NCBI GenBank assembly: GCA_021788495.1
Contig: JAJYKQ010000003.1
Coordinates: 1-38,473, forward strand
Source of the DNA: a bacterium
GTDB taxonomy: Bacteria; SZUA-79; Acidulodesulfobacterales; Acidulodesulfobacteraceae
DNA: 38,473 nucleotides
Direction of reading: 5' to 3'
The position numbers and the translations under genes were made by a program. The notes under the pieces were generated by a model. It saw only the letters and a list, made by a program, of their open reading frames with translations. It made no database searches and was not told the origin of the DNA. Numbering within the stretch: position 1 is the stretch's first letter; every line of letters starts with the position of its first letter. Positions 26,831-34,891 of the stretch are shown here, piece by piece.

Positions 26831-26859
26831 TTGATATTTTTTTTTGTTTTTCTTATAAT
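26831..26859 (+). promoter_or_regulatory. Promoter of the xseB-ispA-dxs operon, near-leaderless geometry
   Basis: TTGATA (26831-26836), 17 bases, TATAAT (26854-26859). Nine bases separate the -10 box from the xseB ATG, so the predicted start at about 26866 leaves a leader of around three bases and no room for a ribosome binding site. Confidence 0.7.
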
Positions 26860-26868
26860 AAAAAATAT

Positions 26869-27132
26869 ATGGAAAATATTAATACTTCCGAAAAAAAAAT
26901 AAACAACTTGACATTTGAAGAAGCGCTTAAAAAATTAGAGGAAAACGTCCTAACCCTCGAAAAAGGCGATATAGGATTAGACGAATCCATAAAAATTTAC
27001 GAAGACGGAATAAAATATTCGGATTATCTTCTCCAAAGACTTGATTCTGCGGAAAAAAGAATAGAGGAATTAAGCGCAAAAAACGCCGAAAAAGATAAAC
27101 AGTCTTTCGGCGTCGAAAATTTAAATATATGA
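26869..27132 (+). CDS. xseB: Exodeoxyribonuclease VII small subunit
   Basis: 87 residues, the usual size. XseB binds the coiled-coil of XseA and is needed for exonuclease VII function. The signature is clear: LTFEEALKKLEENVLTLEKG (about 13-32), then LDESIKIYEDGIK and a charged helical end. The ATG at 26869 is the first of a five-gene plus-strand operon. The stop overlaps the next start by ATGA. The pairing with ispA and dxs is common in bacteria. xseA is at 1239-2600 on the other strand. Confidence 0.95.
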   Translation: MENINTSEKKINNLTFEEALKKLEENVLTLEKGDIGLDESIKIYEDGIKYSDYLLQRLDSAEKRIEELSAKNAEKDKQSFGVENLNI

Positions 27133-28043
27133 CCGGCCTGCCTTTATATATAGAAACCAATAAAAAATTAATAGATATCTTCATTAAAGACCATTTTAAA
27201 AAAATGGGTTACGGAAAAAAATTTCCGCATAATAAATTTTCCCTTCCGGATACAATGTTATATACTCTTACTACGCCGGGCAAAAGAATAAGGCCTATTA
27301 TGGTTATGCTTACGGCTGAAAGCCTCGGTTTTTCCGATAAAAAAAAACTGCTTCCTTTCGCATCTTCTATTGAACTTATTCACTCGTATTCTTTAATACA
27401 CGACGATCTGCCTTCAATGGACAACGACAGCCTAAGGAGAGGGAAACCTACAAGCCACATAGTATTCGGCGAAGCTTCCGCAATACTTGCAGGCGACGCT
27501 CTTCTTGCGGAAGCTTTCGCCATGCTTTCCGATAAAAATTACTGCGGATGGCTGGAACCGGAAAAAACGTTAAGTATAATCAGGGAACTTGCATACGCCT
27601 CCGGAGCAGGAGGTCTTGTCGAAGGGCAGTTTCATGACGTCGATTCTTTCGGCAAACTTTTGAATCCCGAACAAATAGAATACATCAACGAAAAAAAAAC
27701 GGCGTCGCTTATTTCGGCTGCTTGCGCCGTGGGTGCAATTTTGTCCGGAAAAGACGAACCGGCAGTATTAGAATTTAAAAGATTCGGATTAAATTTAGGA
27801 TTAGCTTTTCAAGCCGTAGACGATATTCTCGGTATTTTAGGAAACGAAGAGGTTATAGGAAAAACGGCGGGCATCGACAAAATAAACCGCAAATCCACCT
27901 TCGCCGAACAAATGGGCATTGAAAAAACTAAAGAGCTTATTAAAGAATACAACGAAATAGCGCTATCGTCTATAGAAAAAACAGGCGCCGAAAAGACATT
28001 GCTTATAGAATTAATAAATTATCTTACCGACAGGATAAATTAA
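27129..28043 (+). CDS. ispA: Polyprenyl diphosphate synthase (farnesyl/geranylgeranyl type)
   Basis: 304 residues. The enzyme condenses isopentenyl diphosphate with allylic diphosphates to C15 or C20 chains for quinones and cell-wall carriers. The first aspartate-rich motif is LIHDDLPSMDND (D92, D93, D98), and it includes the two-residue insertion typical of bacterial short-chain synthases. RRGKPTSH follows, and the second motif is AFQAVDDILGILGN. GKRIRPIMVML near residue 51 binds substrate. Chain length cannot be fixed from sequence alone. Start at the ATG overlapping the xseB stop; 31 bases separate it from dxs. Confidence 0.93.
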   Translation: MTGLPLYIETNKKLIDIFIKDHFKKMGYGKKFPHNKFSLPDTMLYTLTTPGKRIRPIMVMLTAESLGFSDKKKLLPFASSIELIHSYSLIHDDLPSMDNDSLRRGKPTSHIVFGEASAILAGDALLAEAFAMLSDKNYCGWLEPEKTLSIIRELAYASGAGGLVEGQFHDVDSFGKLLNPEQIEYINEKKTASLISAACAVGAILSGKDEPAVLEFKRFGLNLGLAFQAVDDILGILGNEEVIGKTAGIDKINRKSTFAEQMGIEKTKELIKEYNEIALSSIEKTGAEKTLLIELINYLTDRIN

Positions 28044-28074
28044 ATTATTTAGACTAAATACAAAAACTTTTTCT

Positions 28075-30021
28075 ATGATACTGGAAAAAATAAAAAAACC
28101 GAACGACGTAAAAGACTTAAATATAAATGAGCTTGAACTGCTTTCGGACGAACTTAGGAAAGAAATAATTTCCGTATGCTCCGGTAACGGCGGACACATT
28201 GCGTCGAGTCTCGGCGTCGTCGAACTTACGGTTGCGCTTATAAAATCTTTCGATTTCGAAAACACAGACAAGATTATATGGGACGTCGGACACCAGTCTT
28301 ATCCTTATAAAATTCTTACGGGAAGAAAAGAAAAATTTAATACATTAAGAAAATTAGGCGGTATATCGGGTTTTCCGTCAATATCGGAAAGCAGATACGA
28401 TTATTTCGGCACTGGCCATGCAGGTACGTCTATATCCGCCGCGCTCGGCATGAGCGTGGCAAAAGATTTAAAAAACGATACGGAAAAGAACGGAAGAATT
28501 ATAGCCGTCATAGGAGACGCTTCAATTTCAAACGGACTGGCTCTCGAAGGCTTAAATAATGCAGGCTCGTTAAAAAAAGACGTCATAGTTATACTTAACG
28601 ATAACGAGATGTCGATATCTAAAAACGTTGGAGCTATTTCTAATTATTTGAATAAAATAATGAGCGGTAATTTTTATCAGGGCTTAAGAAAAGAAATAGA
28701 AAAAATGTTGAAATCTATCCCTTTGTTCGGCTTACAAGTGGCAAAACTTGCGTCTAAATTCGAAGAATCTTTCAAAAATCTTATAGCGCCGGGTATTATC
28801 TTTGAAGAACTAGGTTTTACTTACGTCGGACCTATAGACGGGCATAACTTCCAGCATCTGCTCGATTCTTTCGACAACATAAAAAAATTAAAAAAACCGA
28901 TACTGCTTCATGTTATAACAAAAAAAGGAAAAGGTTACGAACCTGCGGAAAAAAATCCGTCGATATTTCACGGGATTTCAGCTTTTGATAAAAACACGGG
29001 TTTAACTTTAAAAAAATCCGGCAACGTTTCATACGGCGAAACGGCTTCCAACTTTCTTGCAGATATGGCATCGGATAACTCCGATATAATAGCCGTAACG
29101 GCGGCAATGCCTGATGGAACAGGGCTTTCAAGATTTTCAAAACTTTTTCCCGACAGATTTTTTGACGTCGGCATAGCCGAAGAACACGCCGTAACGTTTG
29201 CTGCCGGCGCCGCATCTAACGGATTAAAACCTTTTGTTTTTATATATTCTACATTTCTTCAGCGCTCTTTAGACCAGATAATACACGATGTCTGTCTGCA
29301 AAATCTTCCCGTCGTTTTCTGTATAGACAGAGCAGGAATTGCCGGAGAAGACGGCGCAACCCATCAAGGAATATTCGACATATCTTTTTTAAACTACATA
29401 CCCAACCTAATTTTTATGTCGCCGAGAAACGAATATGAACTTATGCGTATGGTTAAAAGCTCTTTGGTATATGGAAAACCGGTCGCTATAAGATACCCAA
29501 AAGCAGAAACTCCTTATTTTGAACTTCCTAAAAAAGAAAGCGTTGCGGTTTTAACCGAAGGAGAATTTGAGATATTGCTTGATGCAGGCAACTTTAAAAA
29601 TATAGTAATAAGTATAGGCGCGCCGCATACTTCAATATTAAATAAAATACTTAAAATATTTAACGAAAATAATGCCCGAACCCCCGAAAATTTAATCAGT
29701 CTTATAGACGCAAGGTTTATTTCGCCTATTTCCGCCGAATTAATAAATAAAATTAAAAATGCGGAAAAAATAATGACCGTAGAAGAAAATGTAGAGTTTT
29801 CGGGTTTTGGAGCAAAAATTTTAACTTTGTTAAGCCGGCAAACTAACTTGAATTCATTAGAATATAAAATAGTATCTCTCGGCTCCGATTTCATAGAACA
29901 CGGATCGCGGTCAGAGCTTCTTGCTTTAAAAGGATTTTCGGAGGAAAGTTTATCGGATACAATAAAAGCTTTTTTTATCTCAGACGGTGAAAAAAATAAG
30001 ATTAGATATTCTTCTTGCTGA
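28075..30021 (+). CDS. dxs: 1-deoxy-D-xylulose-5-phosphate synthase
   Basis: 648 residues, near the usual 620-640. Dxs uses thiamine diphosphate to join pyruvate and glyceraldehyde 3-phosphate, the first step of the MEP isoprenoid pathway. Signatures: GGHIASSLGVVELTVAL, WDVGHQSYPYKILTGRK, FGTGHAGTSISAALGM, the thiamine/Mg motif as GDASISNGLALEGLNNAG with NDNEMSIS, and in the transketolase half DVGIAEEHAVTFAAG with the catalytic-type glutamate. The usual GDG reads GDA here. A C-terminal transketolase domain closes the protein. I see no ribosome binding site before the ATG at 28075, so coupling to ispA is possible. Confidence 0.97.
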   Translation: MILEKIKKPNDVKDLNINELELLSDELRKEIISVCSGNGGHIASSLGVVELTVALIKSFDFENTDKIIWDVGHQSYPYKILTGRKEKFNTLRKLGGISGFPSISESRYDYFGTGHAGTSISAALGMSVAKDLKNDTEKNGRIIAVIGDASISNGLALEGLNNAGSLKKDVIVILNDNEMSISKNVGAISNYLNKIMSGNFYQGLRKEIEKMLKSIPLFGLQVAKLASKFEESFKNLIAPGIIFEELGFTYVGPIDGHNFQHLLDSFDNIKKLKKPILLHVITKKGKGYEPAEKNPSIFHGISAFDKNTGLTLKKSGNVSYGETASNFLADMASDNSDIIAVTAAMPDGTGLSRFSKLFPDRFFDVGIAEEHAVTFAAGAASNGLKPFVFIYSTFLQRSLDQIIHDVCLQNLPVVFCIDRAGIAGEDGATHQGIFDISFLNYIPNLIFMSPRNEYELMRMVKSSLVYGKPVAIRYPKAETPYFELPKKESVAVLTEGEFEILLDAGNFKNIVISIGAPHTSILNKILKIFNENNARTPENLISLIDARFISPISAELINKIKNAEKIMTVEENVEFSGFGAKILTLLSRQTNLNSLEYKIVSLGSDFIEHGSRSELLALKGFSEESLSDTIKAFFISDGEKNKIRYSSC

Positions 30022-30727
30022 ACCTTCGTCGGGATACGACTTAACGAGAAGCAAGGCGGCGGCGCTTATAATGGAAGGTATGGTAAGCGTTAACGGTTTA
30101 AAATGCGTCAAGCCCGGAACGCAGGTTGAAATAGACAGTTTAATAGAAATTAAAAAAAACAATCCTTACGTATCGCGCGGAGGATTAAAGCTGAAATGCG
30201 CACTGTCGGATTTTAAAATAGACGCAACTGGTAAGAGAATAATAGATATAGGAGCTTCTACCGGAGGTTTCACGGATTGCCTACTAAAAGAAGGTGCGGA
30301 TTTTGCATTCTGCATCGACGTAGGTTATGGACAGCTTCATTATTCTTTAAGAAACAATCCAAAAATTAAAAATTTGGAAAATACCGACATTAAAACTCTT
30401 CCTTTTGAAAAGATAGGAGAAGAAGTAGATATTGCGGTATGCGATGCATCTTTTACGTCGCTTACTAAAATTATCCCGTATATATTAAAATTTGTTAAAA
30501 ATGAAGGCATAATGCTTTTTTTAATAAAACCGCAATTTGAAACAGAAAACAAAAAAAATATTAAAAAAGGTATAGTAAAAGACGATAAAATACACGAATT
30601 AGTAATTAATAAAATAATAGATTTTTCAAAAAATTTGAATCTCGGCGTATTGGGAGTAAAAAAATCATGCATAAAAGGAAAAAAGGGGAATACGGAGTTC
30701 TTTATATTGCTGAAAAAAAACGTTTGA
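29987..30727 (+). CDS. tlyA: TlyA-family rRNA 2'-O-methyltransferase, GTG start
   Basis: 246 residues. TlyA proteins methylate cytidine ribose in 16S (and sometimes 23S) rRNA; some have been called haemolysins. An N-terminal S4 RNA-binding domain (RLDILLAEP, SKAAALIMEGMVSVNG, about 4-60) is followed by an FtsJ-like Rossmann domain: YVSRGGLKLKCAL, DIGASTGGFTDCLLKEGAD, CIDVGYGQLHYSLRNN and DASFTSLTKIIPYIL. The GTG at 29987 lies inside the dxs reading frame (35-base overlap) and gives the standard N-terminus MKKIRLDILL. The order dxs-tlyA is common in deltaproteobacteria and Gram-positives. Confidence 0.93.
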   Translation: MKKIRLDILLAEPSSGYDLTRSKAAALIMEGMVSVNGLKCVKPGTQVEIDSLIEIKKNNPYVSRGGLKLKCALSDFKIDATGKRIIDIGASTGGFTDCLLKEGADFAFCIDVGYGQLHYSLRNNPKIKNLENTDIKTLPFEKIGEEVDIAVCDASFTSLTKIIPYILKFVKNEGIMLFLIKPQFETENKKNIKKGIVKDDKIHELVINKIIDFSKNLNLGVLGVKKSCIKGKKGNTEFFILLKKNV

Positions 30728-32385
30728 TAACTGCGGCTTATTTATGTATTGCGCTATTTTTCATTCTTTTTAACGTAATATATTTTACTAAAAAGACTGA
30801 TGCGGCAAGTCTTACAAGAACGTCTTTAAAATCGGAAACCGTATTTAACGCCGCGGCAGGTTATATTAATTATTACGGCGGAAATTACGGTTCTGCCGTA
30901 AAATATTTTAAAAGAGAGCCTTCGTCCTATTTCCAAAAACCTTATTTAAATTATATAACGGCGCTTTTATATTTTAAACAGTCGAAATATAAAAAAGCAT
31001 TAAAATATATAGATACGGCTTTAAAACTACTATATAAAAGCAACGGTTCCGGAAAATTATCGTCAGCTAATATTAATTATTTGATTCTAAAAGCAAAAAT
31101 AGAAGCCGGCGGAGACAATATGAAAGGCGCGGTAACTATACTTAAAAGTATTTTAAATAAAAACCCTTACAGCCTAAAAACACTTCTATTCATTGCCAAT
31201 ATTTATATATATGAAAATAATTTGAAAACCGCTGTTTTTTATCTTAACGCGGCAAAAATGCAGCATCCGGGCAATATAGATTCATATTACCTGCTGTCAA
31301 AAATATATTCCGTATTAAACGAAAAAAATAATGCCGAAAAAAATCTTATAAGCCTCATCGGTATAGACCCTTATTTTAAAAAAGCATATTTCAGGCTTGC
31401 GGCTCTTTACATATTGGATGGAAAAATAAAAAAAGCCGCCGGCATTTTCGATAAATATTTAAAAATAGATCCCTATTCTAAAACGGCGCTTTATCAATCT
31501 GCGATATTAGAATACACACAAAAAGAATATTCGAAGGCTAGAAAAAGATTTTTAGATTTTATCGACGTATCCGCAGACAAGAAAAATAATTTCAGGCTGA
31601 AAAATAACGCATATTTTTTTATCGGAATTTCATATATATTAGAAAAAAAATATAAAAAAGGGCTTTCGTTTCTGGGTATGCTCAAACCCGGCAGGCATTA
31701 CATAGACGCTAAACTTGAAACTATGGAAATATACATTAGCCGTTACAAAAAAACGAATAAAACGAAATATAAAAAATATATAATTTCGACTATATCTAAA
31801 ATGCTTAACGATATTAAAATTAAAAAAAATTTAAAATTTTATTATTTTTCGGCAATAGCCCTGTCGGAAATGAAGGATTATAACCTTGCTGAACTTGTAA
31901 TAAAAAAAGGTTTATTTAAATTTAAAAACAATACGGCTCTTTTGTATGAATTAGGTTCGGTATATCATTATCTTAAGGCAGATAGAAAAGCCGCCGCCGT
32001 TATGAAAAAAATATTAAAAATAAACCCGTACGATGCCTCCGCACTTAACTATTTAGGATATTACCTCGCGGTAAAAAATAAGGATATCAAAACGGCAGAA
32101 AAATTGATTAAAAAAGCTCTGTCATACGATAAGGGCTCCCCCTTTATAATCGACAGTCTTGGATTTGTATATTACAGAGAAGGAAAATACGATAAAGCGC
32201 TTAAACTATTCAAAACCGCCCTTAAAAGGCTCGGCAAGTCTCCGACCGTTTTAAAACATACGGGCATGGATTATTTAAAGTTGAAAAACTACAAGAAAGC
32301 TATAGAATATTTCAATAAATCCTATAAAATGAAGAAAACGACGCAGGTAAAAAAATATATAGACGAATTAAAAAAAATTCATTAA
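30667..32385 (+). CDS. Membrane-anchored TPR-repeat protein
   Basis: 572 residues. A basic N-terminus, one hydrophobic helix (about 21-41, ITAAYLCIALFFILFNVIYF) and a run of tetratricopeptide repeats make up the protein. Examples are YLNYITALLYFKQSKYKKAL, FIIDSLGFVYYREGKYDKAL and GMDYLKLKNYKKAIEYFNKS. The helix is a likely signal anchor with the TPRs outside the inner membrane. The protein is strikingly rich in Lys and Tyr. TPR arrays bind partner proteins, so this may be a scaffold in envelope or pilus assembly; partner unknown. The ATG at 30667 overlaps tlyA by 61 bases but has GGGAG ten bases upstream. A TTG at 30724 is the alternative. Last gene of the plus-strand operon. Confidence 0.8.
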   Translation: MHKRKKGEYGVLYIAEKKRLITAAYLCIALFFILFNVIYFTKKTDAASLTRTSLKSETVFNAAAGYINYYGGNYGSAVKYFKREPSSYFQKPYLNYITALLYFKQSKYKKALKYIDTALKLLYKSNGSGKLSSANINYLILKAKIEAGGDNMKGAVTILKSILNKNPYSLKTLLFIANIYIYENNLKTAVFYLNAAKMQHPGNIDSYYLLSKIYSVLNEKNNAEKNLISLIGIDPYFKKAYFRLAALYILDGKIKKAAGIFDKYLKIDPYSKTALYQSAILEYTQKEYSKARKRFLDFIDVSADKKNNFRLKNNAYFFIGISYILEKKYKKGLSFLGMLKPGRHYIDAKLETMEIYISRYKKTNKTKYKKYIISTISKMLNDIKIKKNLKFYYFSAIALSEMKDYNLAELVIKKGLFKFKNNTALLYELGSVYHYLKADRKAAAVMKKILKINPYDASALNYLGYYLAVKNKDIKTAEKLIKKALSYDKGSPFIIDSLGFVYYREGKYDKALKLFKTALKRLGKSPTVLKHTGMDYLKLKNYKKAIEYFNKSYKMKKTTQVKKYIDELKKIH

Positions 32386-33791
32386 TTTTTTTCTAATTTC
32401 CTGTAAACGGTTTTTAAACCTATTTTTAAGTCATTTGCGGTTTTTGCCTTATTAAATCCGTTTATTTCGAGCGTCTTTTTTATGATAATATTTTCGGCGT
32501 CTTCTAAGCTGATTCCAAATGGAATCTTTATAAAATCTTTACCGCCTGAGTCCGAATAGGTTTCCTTTTTTTGATTTATTTTCTTTAAATAACCGGGTAT
32601 GGACGATTCGTCTATAACCGAACCCTTAGAAACCGCCGTCATGTATTCTATAATATTTTTAAGCTCCCTGACGTTGCCCGGATAATCGTAATTTAATAAA
32701 ATATCGAAAACTTCTTTGTTTAATCCCGTAATTTTTTTTCCGTTTTCCTCGGCAAAATCGCTTAAAAAACGCTTAACCAGAAGCGGTATATCTTCCTTTC
32801 TTTCCCTTAAAGGTATAAGATTAAGGTTTATTACGTTAAGCCTGTAATATAAATCTTTCCTAAATTCCCCGTTAGAAACCTTTTTGGTTATATCTTGCGA
32901 TGCGGCTATTATCCTTATATCTATTTTAATAGTTTTGCTGCCCCCGACTCTTTCAAACTCTTTTTCCTGTAAAACCCGCAATATTTTAGTCTGCGTTTTT
33001 AAAGAAATTTCCCCTATTTCGTCAAGAAATATAGTTCCGCCGTCGGCAATTTCAAATCTTCCCTTATATAAGGAATCCGCGCCTGTATATGCCCCTTTTT
33101 CGTGTCCGAAAAGTTCGTTTTCCAAAACAGTCTCTGAAAGCGCCGCGCAATTTACTTTAACGAAAGATTTATTTTTTCTTTTAGAATTATTAACTATTAT
33201 GTTGGCAAGGAGTTCTTTGCCGGTACCGGATTCTCCTTCTATAAGAACGGTAGAATTAGTACCGGATACCGAGATTGCGGTATCGACGGTTTCTATCATT
33301 TTTCTTGAAGACGTTATAAGGTTACCGAAATTATATTTTTCGTCAAGCCTGTTTTTAAGAATATTTAATTCATCTATGAGGTTTTTATTGGATATTATAC
33401 GGCTTATCAGCAGATCTAGTTCTTCAAGATTTACCGGTTTGGTTATATAATCGTAAGCACCAAGTTTAATAGCTTCTACCGCCGTTTTGACCGAACTGAA
33501 ACCGGTAGCTATTATAACTTCGGCATTTTGATTTAAGCCTTCTTTTATAGATTTTAATAATTCCAATCCCGTTCCGTCGGGAAGTTTAAGATCGGTAATT
33601 ATAATGTCTATTTTATCTTTATTGTTTTCTAATTCGGCTGAAGAGTTTAAAATTTCAAACGCGGATTTGAGACGGTCGGCCGAAAAAACTTTATAGCCCT
33701 TAAGGTTGAAATACTCGACAAGACCGTTCCTCGAAGCATCCTCGTCTTCGACTATTAATATATTGACGGATTTTCTATCGGACAATTTCAT
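32382..33791 (-). CDS. Second sigma-54-dependent response regulator (NtrC-type)
   Basis: 469 residues. Receiver: ILIVEDEDAS, phosphoacceptor D67 in IIITDLKLPDG, K118 in YITKP. AAA+ domain: Walker A GESGTGKE (186-193), the sigma-54 contact loop as GAYTGA (233-238, Y replacing F), Walker B GGTIFLDE (251-258) and FRKDLYYRLN. The end is a Fis-type helix-turn-helix (LEINGFNKAKTANDLKIGLK). The receiver carries a short insertion (about 50-62, SSAELENNKDKID). It follows its kinase by 34 bases. Its stop codon shares TTAA with the stop of the convergent TPR gene. Target genes unknown; no -24/-12 promoter was recognised nearby. Confidence 0.93.
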   Translation of the reverse strand: MKLSDRKSVNILIVEDEDASRNGLVEYFNLKGYKVFSADRLKSAFEILNSSAELENNKDKIDIIITDLKLPDGTGLELLKSIKEGLNQNAEVIIATGFSSVKTAVEAIKLGAYDYITKPVNLEELDLLISRIISNKNLIDELNILKNRLDEKYNFGNLITSSRKMIETVDTAISVSGTNSTVLIEGESGTGKELLANIIVNNSKRKNKSFVKVNCAALSETVLENELFGHEKGAYTGADSLYKGRFEIADGGTIFLDEIGEISLKTQTKILRVLQEKEFERVGGSKTIKIDIRIIAASQDITKKVSNGEFRKDLYYRLNVINLNLIPLRERKEDIPLLVKRFLSDFAEENGKKITGLNKEVFDILLNYDYPGNVRELKNIIEYMTAVSKGSVIDESSIPGYLKKINQKKETYSDSGGKDFIKIPFGISLEDAENIIIKKTLEINGFNKAKTANDLKIGLKTVYRKLEKN

Positions 33792-33825
33792 TTATAGCGA
33801 TTAATTTACCGCTGCAGCGTTTTTT

Positions 33826-34854
33826 TTACTGAATTTCTTTCATAATTAAAGAAACCTTCGTTCCAACACCTATGCGGGATTCAATATTTATATCGAATTT
33901 ATGAGCGTCGGCTATTCTTTTAATCAGGGCAAGACCGAGTCCTACGCCGTTTTTTTTCGTCGTAAAAAAAGGTTCAAAAATTTTATTTAACTCTTTTTTT
34001 TCAATGCCGCACCCATAGTCTTCAACCGTTAAACAAACTTTATTTAAGATATAAGAAGAATGTATTAAAACTTCTCCGTTTTTGCCGCCGTACGACTCTG
34101 CGGCATTTAATATCAAATTTTTAAAAACTTGAACCATTAAATCTTTATCCATAAAGATATTTATGTTTTTATCGACGGAAGAAAAGAATTTAATTTCTTT
34201 CATTGAAAATCCGTCTTTAACCGCTTCGTATGCTTCAAGTATTAATGAGGAAAGATTAACCTCTTCTAAATTTAAATCTAAATCTTTTGTAAACTTAAGT
34301 ATGTCGTCAATAGTAAAAGCTATTTTCGATATTTCGTCTTCTATGACATATCCTGTTTTAGCTATATCGTCTTTTTTATTAAATTCCGAATTTTTAATCT
34401 TTTCCGTCAATATTCTGGAGTTAATCATAATAGAATTTATGTTGCCTTTAATCTCATGGATAATGGTAGAAGGTATTTCAAGAATATTTTTTTCTAGAGA
34501 TCTTAACGATTTCTCCGTATTATCATTAACTTCAATCAGCCTATAAAAATATACATACATAAAAATTATGGCGGCGGCGGCAAATAAAACGGCTAAAATA
34601 AAAATGAAATAAAAAAAAGTTCCGCCGAAAGTACCCGACAATGAAGGATATGCAAGTTTTATCCCGCTGTTTCCGTTAAAAAAAACCATGCGGGATTGTT
34701 TTAACGAGTACGCCGCACCTGAAGTTCCGGAAGAACGAATCATACCGAACATGTCTAACGCCGCATATGCAAAAAAACCGACAGTTAAAATAATAAATCC
34801 GACGATAGCGTTTAAAATAAAAATTTTAAATTTTTTTGTTTTTTGACGCTTCAT
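33826..34854 (-). CDS. Sensor histidine kinase with atypical H-box
   Basis: 342 residues. Two membrane helices (about 11-32 and 79-104) frame a short periplasmic loop of about 45 residues. The dimerisation helix carries H133 in STIIHEIKGNINSIMINS, which differs from the usual HEIRNPL by K-G-N. The ATPase domain is normal: N box VFKNLILNAAESY, G1 EDYGCGIEKKEL, F box IFEPFFTTKK, G2 GVGLGLALI. Its partner regulator is directly downstream. The ATG at 34854 lies eight bases after a -10 box and has no ribosome binding site, so the mRNA may be leaderless. The promoter overlaps the ribF stop. The signal sensed is unknown. Confidence 0.9.
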   Translation of the reverse strand: MKRQKTKKFKIFILNAIVGFIILTVGFFAYAALDMFGMIRSSGTSGAAYSLKQSRMVFFNGNSGIKLAYPSLSGTFGGTFFYFIFILAVLFAAAAIIFMYVYFYRLIEVNDNTEKSLRSLEKNILEIPSTIIHEIKGNINSIMINSRILTEKIKNSEFNKKDDIAKTGYVIEDEISKIAFTIDDILKFTKDLDLNLEEVNLSSLILEAYEAVKDGFSMKEIKFFSSVDKNINIFMDKDLMVQVFKNLILNAAESYGGKNGEVLIHSSYILNKVCLTVEDYGCGIEKKELNKIFEPFFTTKKNGVGLGLALIKRIADAHKFDINIESRIGVGTKVSLIMKEIQ

Positions 34855-34862
34855 AATAAAAT

Positions 34863-34891
34863 ATTTTATTACATTTTAGATTAAAAATCAA
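34863..34891 (-). promoter_or_regulatory. Promoter of the second two-component pair, near-leaderless geometry
   Basis: TTGATT (34886-34891), 17 bases, TAAAAT (34863-34868) on the minus strand. The predicted start near 34856 leaves a two-base leader before the ATG at 34854. The -35 box overlaps the ribF stop codon (34888-34890). Confidence 0.6.

Noticed and set aside
32884..33450. 188-codon plus-strand ORF
   Set aside because: Antisense to the AAA+ domain of the second response regulator, no recognisable motif or ribosome binding site.
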